A stretch of DNA of 55,052 nt from the NCBI RefSeq assembly GCF_007992495.1, contig NZ_BKAJ01000098.1, positions 1 to 55,052 of the forward strand, in the 5' to 3' direction. Under the pieces are notes generated by a model. The model was not told the DNA's origin. It made no database searches and saw nothing but the letters and a program-made list of their open reading frames with translations. This stretch comes from Reyranella soli. Its GTDB lineage: Bacteria > Pseudomonadota > Alphaproteobacteria > Reyranellales > Reyranellaceae. This document shows positions 31,549 to 41,473 of this stretch, piece by piece (the first letter of the stretch is position 1; every line of letters begins with the position of its first letter). The position numbers and the translations under genes are program-made.

Positions 31549-33126
31549 ATGAAGATGATGCGGCGCACTCTCGCAGCGTTTGCTGCTGGTGCGATCCTGG
31601 CGAGCGCCAGCTCGGCGATGGCGCAGAACAAGGTTCTGCGGTTCGTGCAGAACGGCAATTTGACGATCCTCGATCCGATCTGGACGACGGCCTACGTCAC
31701 CCGAAACCACGGCTATTTCATCTACGACACGCTGTTCGCGTCGGACGAGAACAACGCGGTCAAGCCGCAGATGGTCGACAAGTACGAGGTCTCGCCCGAC
31801 AAGACGGTGTGGACCTTCACCTTGCGCGACGGCCTGGAATGGCACGACGGCAAGCCCGTCACCTCCGACGACTGCATCGCCTCGATCCAGCGCTGGGGCA
31901 AGCGCGACGCCATGGGGCTCAAGCTCATGGACTTCGTCAAGGAGTTCAAGAAGGTCGATGACAAGACCTTCCAGATGGTGCTGAAGGAGCCCTACGGCTT
32001 GGTCCTCGATTCGCTGGGAAAGCCCAGCTCCAACGTGCCGTTCATGATGCCCAAGGCGGTCGCCGAGACCGACGCCATGAAGCAGATCGACAGCCAGATC
32101 GGCTCGGGTCCCTTCATCTACGTCAATGCCGAGTCCAAGCCCGGCGAAAAGCACGTCTACGTCAAGAACCCGAAGTACAAGCCGCGTTCCGAGCCCGCCT
32201 CGGGACTGGCCGGGGGCAAGGTGGTCAAGGTCGACCGCGTCGAGATCATCGAGATGCCCGACCCGCAGCAGCAGGTGAACGCCCTCGTCGCCGGCGAGAT
32301 CGACCTGATCGAGCAGCCGCCGCACGACCTGATCCCGATCCTGAAGAAGGAAAAGAGCGTGCAGCTGGTCGACTGGAACCCGCTGGGTCACCAGTTCATC
32401 ATCCGCTTCAACCATGTCGTGAAGCCGTTCGATAATCCCAAGATCCGCCAGGCCGCGCTGCTGGCGATGCGCCAGGAGGACTACCTCAAGGCAACGGTCG
32501 GCGAGCCGGAGTACTACAAGGTCTGCTCGGCGGCGTTCGTCTGCGGCACGCCCAATGCCTTCGACGCGCCCAATGGGCTGCTGGTCAAGCCCGACTTCGA
32601 GAAGGCCAAGGCGCTTCTCAAGGAAGCCGGCTATGACGGCACGCCGGTCGTGCTGATGCAGTCGACGACCCTGCCGGTTCTGACCAACACCGCGCCGGTC
32701 ACCAAGCAGCTCCTCGAGCAGGCCGGCTTCAAGGTCGACATGCAGTCGATGGACTGGCAGACCCTGGTCACGCGCCGCACCAAGAAGGATCCCGCCGACA
32801 AGGGTGGCTGGAACATCCTGCACACCTTCTCGGTCGCCGCCGACATCCTGAACCCGATCTCGACGTCGTACATGGTCGCCCAGGGCGACAAGTCGTGGTT
32901 CGGCTGGCCGACCGATCCGGAAATGGAGAAGCTGCGCGACGCCTACGCCAAGGAGACCGACCCGGCCAAGGGCAAGCAGCTCGCCAAGGCCGTGCAGGAC
33001 CGTGCCCTGGAGACGGCCCAGTATGGCTGGATCGGCCAGTGGTACGGCCCGGGTGCGGCCCGCGCCAATGTGACCGGCTGGCTCAAGGCGCCGGTGCCGG
33101 TTATGTGGAATATTGAGAAGAAATGA
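31549..33126 (+). CDS. Peptide-type ABC transporter substrate-binding protein, copy 2
   Basis: A 525-residue paralogue of the preceding gene. The signal peptide is about residues 1-25 (LAAFAAGAILASASSAMAQN). The mature domain starts KVLRFVQNGNLTILDPIWTT. Ribosome site GGAGGGG precedes the ATG. The two proteins share most conserved segments but differ in the C-terminal ligand lobe (for example HTFSVAADILNPISTSYM here, TSWVAADILNPVMAGFFN in copy 1). That suggests two ligands feeding one transporter. Its stop codon is the first base triplet of a 16-bp hairpin stem. Confidence 0.93.
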   Translation: MKMMRRTLAAFAAGAILASASSAMAQNKVLRFVQNGNLTILDPIWTTAYVTRNHGYFIYDTLFASDENNAVKPQMVDKYEVSPDKTVWTFTLRDGLEWHDGKPVTSDDCIASIQRWGKRDAMGLKLMDFVKEFKKVDDKTFQMVLKEPYGLVLDSLGKPSSNVPFMMPKAVAETDAMKQIDSQIGSGPFIYVNAESKPGEKHVYVKNPKYKPRSEPASGLAGGKVVKVDRVEIIEMPDPQQQVNALVAGEIDLIEQPPHDLIPILKKEKSVQLVDWNPLGHQFIIRFNHVVKPFDNPKIRQAALLAMRQEDYLKATVGEPEYYKVCSAAFVCGTPNAFDAPNGLLVKPDFEKAKALLKEAGYDGTPVVLMQSTTLPVLTNTAPVTKQLLEQAGFKVDMQSMDWQTLVTRRTKKDPADKGGWNILHTFSVAADILNPISTSYMVAQGDKSWFGWPTDPEMEKLRDAYAKETDPAKGKQLAKAVQDRALETAQYGWIGQWYGPGAARANVTGWLKAPVPVMWNIEKK

Positions 33127-33163
33127 CACTGTGGGCCGCACCTCGGCGCGGCCCACAGTGTCA
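33124..33163 (+). terminator. 16-bp perfect hairpin starting at the stop codon of binding protein 2
   Basis: TGACACTGTGGGCCGC (33124-33139) and GCGGCCCACAGTGTCA (33148-33163) pair perfectly around an 8-base loop. There is no T run, so it may stabilise the upstream message rather than fully terminate. Its right arm overlaps the first 5 bases of the next hairpin (33159-33226), so the two structures compete. Confidence 0.65.
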
Positions 33164-33226
33164 TCCTGAGCGAAGCGAAGGATCCTTCGGGATCAGCAAA
33201 GGCCCCTCGCTTCGCTCGGGGTGACA
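33159..33226. repeat. Dispersed intergenic repeat (TCATCCTGAGCGAAGCGAAGG type)
   Basis: TGTCATCCTGAGCGAAGCGA (33159-33178) and TCGCTTCGCTCGGGGTGACA (33207-33226) are complementary at 18 of 20 positions, with the two exceptions able to form G-U pairs in this strand's RNA. This motif is familiar from intergenic regions of many bacterial genomes. It is inserted between the second binding-protein gene and the permease gene. Confidence 0.65.
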
Positions 33227-33238
33227 GTTAGAGGGAAA

Positions 33239-34176
<938 letters not shown>

Positions 34177-34180
<4 letters not shown>

Positions 34181-35112
34181 CCGTCGCGACCGAAGACCTC
34201 GTCGACTCCGCCTCCATTGCGGCGGCATCGACCAAGCGCAAGAGCCTGTGGCTCGTTGCCCTGCGCAACCCGTTCGTCATCATCGGCGGCTCCATCCTGC
34301 TCGTCATGCTGGCGATCGCCGCCCTGGCGCCCTTCCTGGGCACAATCGACCCGACCCGCATCGATCCCGCGTCGCGCAACAAGAAGCCCGGCACCGAGAT
34401 CACCATGCGCCTGGACGACGGCAAGACCGTCAAGCGCGTCGCCATCATGGGCACCGACAGCCTGGGTCGCGACGTCTATAGCCGCGTGATCTACGGCACG
34501 CGCGTGTCGCTGGCGGTCGGCGTCGCGGTCGCCGCGATCGCCGTTGCGATCGGCACCGTGATCGGCCTGATCTCGGGCTACGTCCGATGGCTCGACGGCA
34601 TCATCATGCGCATCATGGATGGCTTGATGGCGATTCCGGGCATATTGCTCGCCATCGCCATGGTGTCGATCTGGCGCGCCGGCCTGATCACCGTGATCTT
34701 CGCCATCGTCGTGCCCGACGTGCCGCGTGTCGTCCGCCTGGTGCGCTCGATCGTGCTCACGGTCCGCGAGGAGCCCTATGTCGAAGGCGCCATCTCGGTC
34801 GGCACGCCGACCTGGGTGCTGATGTTCCGCCACATCCTGCCCAACACCATCGCGCCGCTGATCGTGCAGGGCACTTTCCTGGCCGCCGCCGCCATCCTGG
34901 TCGAGGCCGCGCTCAGCTTCCTCGGCATCGGCATCCCGCCGGAAATCCCGAGCTGGGGCAACATCATGGCCGAAGGCCGCACGCTGTTCCGCGTGTTCCC
35001 GCACAACATCTTCTATCCCGCCATCTTCCTCGCCTTCACCGTGCTCGCGATCAACATCATGGGCGACGGCCTGCGCGATACGCTGGATCCGAAGATGAGT
35101 AAAAAAGTGTGA
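34177..35112 (+). CDS. Peptide-type ABC transporter permease (DppC-like)
   Basis: A 311-residue permease, partner of the preceding one. It has a cytoplasmic N-terminus, then FVIIGGSILLVMLAIAALAP. The family's DSLGRDVYSRVIYGTRVSLAVG and a late SFLGIGIPPEIPSWGNIMAEG are present. The start is a TTG at 34177, inferred from the TTGA overlap with the dppB-like stop; no better start exists nearby. The domain between the first two membrane segments is slightly longer than in E. coli DppC. Confidence 0.92.
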
Positions 35113-35118
35113 TGCGAG

Positions 35119-36750
35119 ATGAGTGAAGCAAAGAAGCCGGTTCTCGAAGTTCGCAACCTCTCCGTCACGCTGCCCAAGGGCGCCGACCGCGAGTTCGCGG
35201 TCGAGAAGGTGAATTTCACCGTCAATCCGGGCGAGATCGTCTGCCTGGTGGGCGAATCGGGTTCGGGCAAGTCGGTGATCGCCTTCACCGTCATGGGCCT
35301 GCTCGCCAAGGCGCTGAAGCCCAGCGCCGGCGAGATCCTGCTGCAGGGCGAGAACATCCTGGCGGCGAGCGAGACCAGGCTGCGCGAGCTGCGCTGCACG
35401 CGCATGTCAATGATCTTCCAGGAGCCGATGACCGCCCTCAATCCGGTCATGCCCTGCGGCGAGCAGATCGACGAGGTGCTGAACACCCACACCAAGCTCG
35501 ATGCCGCCCAGCGCAAGGCCAAGATCATCGCCATCCTCGAGCGCGTGAAGCTGCCCGAGCCCGAGCGCATCTACGCGTCCTATCCGCACCAGCTGTCGGG
35601 CGGCCAGCGCCAGCGCATCATGATCGCCATGGCGCTGGTGCTCGATCCCGTGCTGCTGATCGCCGACGAGCCGACCACCGCGCTCGACGTCACCACCCAG
35701 GCCGAGATCCTGAAGCTGATCGCCGAGCTGCAGGAAGGCCAGGGCACCGGCGTGCTGTTCATCACCCACGATTTCGGCGTCGTCGCCGAGATCGCCCATC
35801 GCGTGGCCGTGTTGCGCTGGGGCGAGCTGGTGGAGATGGGCCCGACCGAGCAGATCCTGTCGCGGCCCGTCGAGGGCTACACCAAGATGCTGATCTCCTC
35901 GGTGCCGTCGATCCATCCGCAGCACCGCGGCGTGCGCAAAGAGGGCATCACCGTCCTGCGCACCGAGAAGCTCGGCAAGGTCTACAGCGGCAAGAGCTTC
36001 TTCCAGAAGTCGCGCGTGGTGAAGGCCGCGGTCGACGTCGACCTCGACATCCGCAAGGGCGAGACCTTGGGCATCGTGGGCGAATCGGGCTCGGGCAAGT
36101 CGACGGTGGCGCGCTGCATTGCCCGCCTGATCGATCCGACCGACGGCAAGGTCTTTTTGGGCGACACCGAGATCGCCACCATGCCGGCCGGCAAGCTGCG
36201 CCCGCACCGCCGCAAGGTGCAGATCGTCTTCCAGGATCCCTACCGCTCGATGAACCCGCGCATCACGGTGGGCGAGTTCATCATCGAGGGGCCGATGAAC
36301 TTCGGTCTCAAGCGCGAGGAGGCGATGGCCCGCGCCCGCAAGCTGATGGAGACGGTGCGGCTCGATCCCAACGCGCTCGACCGCTTCCCGCACCAATTCT
36401 CGGGCGGCCAGCGCCAGCGCATCTGCATCGCCCGCGCGCTCGCCATGGAGCCCGAGCTCCTGATCGCCGACGAGGCAGTGTCGGCGCTCGACGTCTCGGT
36501 GCAGAAGCAGGTGCTCGAGCTTTTGGACGAAATCCGCCAGCGCCTGAACCTCGCCGTGCTGTTCATCACCCACGACCTGCGCGTCGCCGCCCAGATCTGC
36601 GATTACGTCGCCGTGATGAGCAAGGGCCGCGTTGTCGAGTACGGCTCGGCCGAGCAGGTCTTCGGCGCGCCGCGCGACGACTACACCAAGGCGCTGTTCG
36701 CCGCCGCGCCCGGCCGGCACTGGGAATTCGGCAAGTTCGCGACCGCCTGA
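35119..36750 (+). CDS. Fused dual ABC ATP-binding protein (DppD-DppF type)
   Basis: A 543-residue fusion of the two ATPases of peptide-type importers, as in GsiA and YejF. Domain 1 (about 5-265): Walker A GESGSGKSV, signature LSGGQRQRIMIAMAL, Walker B LLIADEPTTALD. Domain 2 (about 275-535): Walker A GESGSGKST, signature FSGGQRQRICIARAL, Walker B LLIADEAVSALD, where the usual Pro after DE is Ala. Each domain has the oligopeptide extension. It is the last gene of the transporter operon, 6 bases after the second permease. Confidence 0.95.
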   Translation: MSEAKKPVLEVRNLSVTLPKGADREFAVEKVNFTVNPGEIVCLVGESGSGKSVIAFTVMGLLAKALKPSAGEILLQGENILAASETRLRELRCTRMSMIFQEPMTALNPVMPCGEQIDEVLNTHTKLDAAQRKAKIIAILERVKLPEPERIYASYPHQLSGGQRQRIMIAMALVLDPVLLIADEPTTALDVTTQAEILKLIAELQEGQGTGVLFITHDFGVVAEIAHRVAVLRWGELVEMGPTEQILSRPVEGYTKMLISSVPSIHPQHRGVRKEGITVLRTEKLGKVYSGKSFFQKSRVVKAAVDVDLDIRKGETLGIVGESGSGKSTVARCIARLIDPTDGKVFLGDTEIATMPAGKLRPHRRKVQIVFQDPYRSMNPRITVGEFIIEGPMNFGLKREEAMARARKLMETVRLDPNALDRFPHQFSGGQRQRICIARALAMEPELLIADEAVSALDVSVQKQVLELLDEIRQRLNLAVLFITHDLRVAAQICDYVAVMSKGRVVEYGSAEQVFGAPRDDYTKALFAAAPGRHWEFGKFATA

Positions 36751-36858
36751 TTCGGTGATAGACTTCGCGGCAAGGAAAGGCCTCTGGGCAACCGCTGCCG
36801 CGCCTCCCCCTGACCCGGCACGGGATGAGACGGTGAAACCGTGTCGAGGGAGGTACCC

Positions 36859-37074
36859 ATGGCGGACAGCGTCTATAAAGTCATCGAGCTCGTAGGCACC
36901 AGCAGCGAATCCTGGGAGTTGGCGGCAAAGGCAGCCGTGGATCGGGCGGCGAAGTCGCTGCGCGACCTGCGCGTCGCCGAGGTCGTCGAGCAGGACCTGG
37001 TCATCGAAAAAGGCAAGGTCACGGCCTTCCGCACCAAGCTGAAACTCTCCTTCAAGTACGAAGGCGGCGGCTGA
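36859..37074 (+). CDS. Dodecin
   Basis: A 71-residue dodecin, a small protein that forms hollow 12-mers storing flavin (FMN, riboflavin or CoA in some). The single beta-alpha-beta-beta fold reads VYKVIELVGTSSESWELAAK, then VVEQDLVIEKGKVTAFRTKL. Length matches the family. The ATG at 36859 has a GAGGGAGG ribosome site; an upstream GTG is less likely. It sits alone between the ABC operon and a large hairpin repeat. Confidence 0.9.
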   Translation: MADSVYKVIELVGTSSESWELAAKAAVDRAAKSLRDLRVAEVVEQDLVIEKGKVTAFRTKLKLSFKYEGGG

Positions 37075-37076
37075 TC

Positions 37077-37183
37077 TCTTGCCGGAGCGCGGACCTCCAG
37101 GTCCGCTCATAATCTTCCGGACCGCGCGCGTCTCGCGCGCTCATGAACCATGAGCGGGCCTGGAGGCCCGCGGTCCGGCAAGA
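37077..37183. repeat. Dispersed hairpin repeat, copy 2
   Basis: The 24-base outer arms (37077-37100 and 37160-37183) are complementary at 22 of 24 positions, with TCTTGCCGGA at one end and TCCGGCAAGA at the other. Inside is a smaller stem GCTCATG-AAC-CATGAGC. It occupies nearly the whole gap between dodecin and the AidB-like gene. Related to 1-40 and 54352-54400. Confidence 0.7.
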
Positions 37184-37194
37184 TAAGCTCGAGC

Positions 37195-38820
37195 ATGTCC
37201 TCCGGCCTGCTCGAAGACGCCTCGTTCAACCAGTCGCCGGCGTTCGGCGATGTCGACCTGTTCAGCGCCGACCGGCCGCTGGCGGATGCGGCGGCGCGCG
37301 CCGGACTCGATCTCGCGAACCTGTCCGCGTGCGGCAAGGATTATGGCGCGCTGGCGACGCTCGATCTTGGCCGCGTCGCCAACGAGAACCCGCCCAAGCT
37401 CCACCTCGTCGATGGCAAGGGCAACCGGCTCGACCTGGTCGAGTTCCATCCCGCCTATCACGCCATGATGACCAAGAGCATCGGCCACGGCATCCACGCC
37501 TCGGCGCACGATGGCAGCGACAAGCCGGGCCCAGCCTCGACGCGCGCCGTGCGGCTCTATCTCGCGACCCAGGCAGAGAGCGGGCACATGTGCCCGATCA
37601 CCATGACCCACGCCTGCATCGGCGCGCTGCGCTCGGAGCCCGCGCTGCTGGCGAAGTGGCTGCCGAAGATCCAGACCCGCACCTACGATCCGCGCCCGTT
37701 GCCGTGGTGGGAGAAGAACGGTGTCACGCTGGGCATGGGCATGACCGAGCGCCAGGGCGGTACCGACGTGCGCGCCAACATCACGCGCGCCGTGGCCCAC
37801 GGCGACCATGTCGAGATCACCGGCCACAAATGGTTCATGTCGGCGCCGATGTGCGATGCCTTCCTGGTGCTGGCGCAAGCAGAAGGTGGGCTCACCTGCT
37901 ATCTGATGCCGCGCTACCGGCCCGACGGATCGAAGAACCAGATCCGCTTCCAGCGCCTGAAGGACAAGCTCGGCAACAAGTCGAATGCCTCCTCCGAGGT
38001 CGAGTTCCACGGCGCCTATGCCGAGCGCGTCGGCGCCGAGGGCGCCGGCGTGCGCACCATCATCGAGATGGTGAACCTCACACGGCTCGATTGCGCCATC
38101 GCCTCGGCCGGCCAGTCGCGCATTGCGCTCAGCCAGGCGCTGCACCACATCCGCAACCGCTCGGTGTTCCAGCGCAGGCTCGCCGACCAGCCGTCGATGC
38201 GCGCCACCGTCGCTGACCTGGCGCTCGAGCTCGAGGCGCAGGTCGCGCTGGTGTTCCGCCTGTGCCGCGCCTCCGAGCGCGCGCACGACGATCTTGCAGA
38301 AGCCGCCTACGTGCGCCTGCTGACGCCCGCAGTAAAATTCCTGGTGTGCAAGAGCACGCCGCAGCTCGTCTACGAATCGCTCGAGTGCCTGGGCGGCAAC
38401 GGCTACACCGAAGACCTGCCGTTGGCGCGTTACTTCCGCGAATCGCCGCTCAACGCCATCTGGGAGGGCTCGGGCAACGTCATGGCGCTCGACGTGCTGC
38501 GCGCCGCCGGTCGCCATCCCGACCAGGCGATGGCAACGGTGAACGCCCTGGCCAGGACCGCCGCGCCAGCCTTCGACGTGCGGCCGTTGGCCGAGACCTT
38601 GGCCAAGGTGCTGCAGTCGGGCGACGCCGAACGGCGCGCACGCTTCCTGTGCGAGGGCCTGGCCAAGATCGCGGCCCTCGCCGCTCTCGCCGAAGCCAAG
38701 TCCGACTTCGCCACGCTCTACGGCGACACCCGCCTCAAGGGCGCGTGCTTCGCGCAGTTCGGCACGGCCGATCTCGGCAGCGCCGAGCAGGCCCTGATGG
38801 ACCGCGCCCTCGCTGCGTGA
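37195..38820 (+). CDS. aidB: AidB-like acyl-CoA dehydrogenase
   Basis: A 541-residue FAD protein, the same length as E. coli AidB, which belongs to the adaptive response to alkylation damage and has weak isovaleryl-CoA dehydrogenase activity. Segments include MTKSIGHGIHASAHDG, MGMTERQGGTDVRANITRA, GHKWFMSAPMCDAFLVLAQ and the late LECLGGNGYTEDLPLARYFR with IWEGSGNVMALDVLR. Start at 37195; upstream is the hairpin repeat. Its real role may be acyl-CoA oxidation rather than DNA protection. It is followed 10 bases later by an AraC-family gene. Confidence 0.9.
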   Translation: MSSGLLEDASFNQSPAFGDVDLFSADRPLADAAARAGLDLANLSACGKDYGALATLDLGRVANENPPKLHLVDGKGNRLDLVEFHPAYHAMMTKSIGHGIHASAHDGSDKPGPASTRAVRLYLATQAESGHMCPITMTHACIGALRSEPALLAKWLPKIQTRTYDPRPLPWWEKNGVTLGMGMTERQGGTDVRANITRAVAHGDHVEITGHKWFMSAPMCDAFLVLAQAEGGLTCYLMPRYRPDGSKNQIRFQRLKDKLGNKSNASSEVEFHGAYAERVGAEGAGVRTIIEMVNLTRLDCAIASAGQSRIALSQALHHIRNRSVFQRRLADQPSMRATVADLALELEAQVALVFRLCRASERAHDDLAEAAYVRLLTPAVKFLVCKSTPQLVYESLECLGGNGYTEDLPLARYFRESPLNAIWEGSGNVMALDVLRAAGRHPDQAMATVNALARTAAPAFDVRPLAETLAKVLQSGDAERRARFLCEGLAKIAALAALAEAKSDFATLYGDTRLKGACFAQFGTADLGSAEQALMDRALAA

Positions 38821-38830
38821 TGATGGCGGC

Positions 38831-39943
38831 GTGATGCTTTTGACCTCCGTCGACTGGGCCTTGCGCGGCGCCACCTGCGCCCTGGTGGTCCTGATCGCCG
38901 CCACCCTGCTGCGCGACCACGGACGGCTTCTCGCCGCGCGGCTGGCGGCATTGTTCGCCGTCGGCACCGGCACCTATGCCATCACCTCGGTGGCAGGCTT
39001 CTCGCCGCAGCTCGGCCTCTGGACGATCCCCCTGCTCGCCCTGTCGGCCGGCAACAACGTGGTCTTCTGGGCATTCAGCGGTGCGCTGTTCGACGACAGC
39101 TTCCGCCTGCGCTGGTGGCACATCGCCCTGTGGCTGGTGCTGGTGATCGCCGGCACCGCCGGCTGTTTCCTGTCGTCGCGAACGCTCGGTCTGGCGCTGA
39201 CGCTCAGCTCCTTCGCCTTTGCCGTGCTGGCCATGGCGCAGGCGGTGACATCATGGCGCGACGACCTCGTCGAGCGCCGGCGGCGGCTGCGCCTTTTCGT
39301 CGTGGTCGCCTCCTCGCTCTACATCGGGCTTGTCGCCACGGCCCAGCTCGCCGGCCTGCAACGCACGGCACCCGAGGGCACGAGCCTCGGCGGCGCGGCG
39401 GGCCTGCTCATCATCGCGGGCATCGTCGCCTGGTCGTTGCTGAGTGTCGGACGCGAGCAATCGCTGTTCGCCGTCACGACCGGCCTGCCGCGGCCGGTCG
39501 AAGAGCCCCCGGCGCCGGCCGTCGAGCCGGGCGACCAGGAACTTGTCGCCAAGCTCGAGCGGCTCATGGCCGTCGAGCGGGCCCATCGCCAGGACGGCCT
39601 CACCATCGGCGCCCTGGCGAGCCAACTCGGCCTGCCCGAATACCGCCTGCGCCGCCTGATCAACCAGGCGCTGGGCTACCGGAACTTCAACAGTTTCGTG
39701 AACCGCTACCGCATCGCCGAGGTCAAGGCGGCCCTGGCCGATCCGAGCCAGGCCGATGTCCCGGTCCTGACCCTGGCCCTCGACGCAGGCTTCAGCTCGC
39801 TGGGCCCCTTCAACCGCGCCTTCAAGGCCGAAACCGGCGTCACCCCCAGTGAATATCGCCGGGTGGCGGGAATCGGCCAGCCGATTCCAGAATCAGCGAG
39901 CCCCCTTTCAAACTCGGCGAGAAGCAATCTGGCCGCTCACTAG
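38831..39943 (+). CDS. AraC-family regulator with N-terminal membrane domain
   Basis: A 370-residue protein starting GTG-ATG (translation may begin at 38831 or 38834). About residues 10-215 hold some seven hydrophobic segments, for example WHIALWLVLVIAGTAGCFL and AAGLLIIAGIVAWSLLSVG. A Pro-rich linker follows. The C-terminal AraC/XylS double helix-turn-helix (about 255-345) includes LTIGALASQLGLPEYRLRRL and LDAGFSSLGPFNRAFKAETG. It is probably a membrane-bound sensor-regulator. The downstream serine hydrolase gene begins 31 bases later and could be its target. Confidence 0.88.
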   Translation: MMLLTSVDWALRGATCALVVLIAATLLRDHGRLLAARLAALFAVGTGTYAITSVAGFSPQLGLWTIPLLALSAGNNVVFWAFSGALFDDSFRLRWWHIALWLVLVIAGTAGCFLSSRTLGLALTLSSFAFAVLAMAQAVTSWRDDLVERRRRLRLFVVVASSLYIGLVATAQLAGLQRTAPEGTSLGGAAGLLIIAGIVAWSLLSVGREQSLFAVTTGLPRPVEEPPAPAVEPGDQELVAKLERLMAVERAHRQDGLTIGALASQLGLPEYRLRRLINQALGYRNFNSFVNRYRIAEVKAALADPSQADVPVLTLALDAGFSSLGPFNRAFKAETGVTPSEYRRVAGIGQPIPESASPLSNSARSNLAAH

Positions 39944-39974
39944 GCTCACCTGACCAACCGTCAGGGAGCTATTC

Positions 39975-41372
39975 ATGCGCCATGCTATTTCTTTCGCCCT
40001 GCTCGGCGCCACGCCGGCGCTCCTGGGCTGCGGCAGTCTCGACCGCGCGACCGACGTGGCGACCGGCTACGTCAGCCACCAGCTCTGCTCCGCCGCCTTC
40101 GTCTCGCGGGTCGAGCCCGAGCAGTTCTATCGCGAGGCCATCGCCCCCATCCTGGCGCCGGTGAGCTTCCTGTCCGGCCATCGGGTCGATCGCGAGCGCG
40201 AGCAGGTGACCGCGAGCTTCGCCGGCGTCTCGCAGGCCCGCGCCATCGATCGCGGCCCGCTGGGCTGCCTGGTCTTGCAAGGCGAGCCGCCCGCGCCGGT
40301 CACCCTGCCGCCTCACACGCCGGCGCCTGCCCTGCTCACCGAGATCGGCGGTCCGACCGTCGTCGAGCCCACCCAGCCTGCCCTGAAGCAGGCCCTCGAC
40401 CGCGCCTTCACCGAGAACGCCAACCCGCCCTATCGCAACACCAAGGCCGTGGTCGTCGTGCGTGACGGCAGCGTGATCGCCGAGCGCTATGCCCCGGGCT
40501 ACGGCATCGACACCCAGGTGATGGGCTGGTCGGCCACCAAGTCCGTCACCAACGCCTTGATCGGCATCCTGGCGCGGCAGGGCAAGGTCTCCTTGGAAGG
40601 TCCCGCACCGATCGCCGCCTGGGCCAACCCGAAGGATCCGCGTCACGCCATCTCGATCGACAACCTTTTGCGCATGAACAGTGGCCTCGACATCGGCGAT
40701 TCGCTCACCGCCCGCGCCTCCACCGCCTTCGATGCCTCGGCCTACATGGTGTTCGGCGTGCGCGACATGGCGGCCTTCGCCGAGAAGGCGCCACTCAAGG
40801 CCGCGCCCGGCGCGGCTGCGTCGTGGAACTACACCAACGGCAACACGCTCCTGCTGTCCAGGATCATCCGCGACAATGCGGGCGGCGATGCTGCCTCCAC
40901 CCTCGCCTTCGCCCGTCGCGAACTGTTCGACAAGCTCGGCATGCGCCACGTGACGTTGGAGTTCGACGCCGCGGGCACGCCCATCGGCTCCAGCCACATG
41001 CTGGCCTCGGCGCGCGATTGGGCGCGCTTCGGCCTGCTCTATCTCAACGACGGCGTGGTCGGCGGCGAGCGGCTGCTGCCGCCCGGCTGGGTCGACTACT
41101 CGGCAACGCCGACGCCGGGCAGCGAGCGCTTCGGCTATGCCGCGGGCTTCTGGACCAACCGCGGCAACGGCGAGGGCCAACGCTATCGCATCGCCCGCGG
41201 CATCCCGGCCGAAGCCTTCTTCGCTCGCGGAGCGAACGGGCAGTACGTCATCATCGTGCCCTCGCAGCGCTTGGTGGTGGCGCGCTTCGGCCCCGCCTTC
41301 ACCGAGCGCGACGACATGGATGTCGTGGCGCGCCTCGTGGCCGACGTCATGCAAGCCCTGCCGCCCGCGTGA
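39975..41372 (+). CDS. SxxK serine hydrolase, class C beta-lactamase-like lipoprotein
   Basis: A 465-residue predicted lipoprotein (lipobox near ALLGC, Cys19). The beta-lactamase/transpeptidase fold starts at about residue 130. The nucleophile motif is S186-A-T-K189 in GWSATKSVTN and the YxN motif is Y286-T-N in WNYTNGN. The third motif (KTG-like) is not obvious. The closest feel is 6-aminohexanoate-dimer hydrolase and related esterases. An N-terminal region of about 110 residues with two cysteines is unassigned. It is probably outer-membrane anchored and may process a cell-wall amide or an ester; a true beta-lactamase is less likely. Confidence 0.85.
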   Translation: MRHAISFALLGATPALLGCGSLDRATDVATGYVSHQLCSAAFVSRVEPEQFYREAIAPILAPVSFLSGHRVDREREQVTASFAGVSQARAIDRGPLGCLVLQGEPPAPVTLPPHTPAPALLTEIGGPTVVEPTQPALKQALDRAFTENANPPYRNTKAVVVVRDGSVIAERYAPGYGIDTQVMGWSATKSVTNALIGILARQGKVSLEGPAPIAAWANPKDPRHAISIDNLLRMNSGLDIGDSLTARASTAFDASAYMVFGVRDMAAFAEKAPLKAAPGAAASWNYTNGNTLLLSRIIRDNAGGDAASTLAFARRELFDKLGMRHVTLEFDAAGTPIGSSHMLASARDWARFGLLYLNDGVVGGERLLPPGWVDYSATPTPGSERFGYAAGFWTNRGNGEGQRYRIARGIPAEAFFARGANGQYVIIVPSQRLVVARFGPAFTERDDMDVVARLVADVMQALPPA

Positions 41373-41473
41373 CTCCCGCCATCGCCGAATTCCCGCGGCC
41401 TTGAGCTGCATCAAGGCGCACCTGCTACGGGTCGGGCTCGATCCGTCGCGGGTCCGCGAACGAAGGGGAAGCG

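Noticed and set aside
31360..33156. Long minus-strand frame opposite the second binding protein
   Set aside because: Low-complexity product (Leu/Asp/His-rich) with no domain; an exact mirror of codon bias from the real plus-strand gene.
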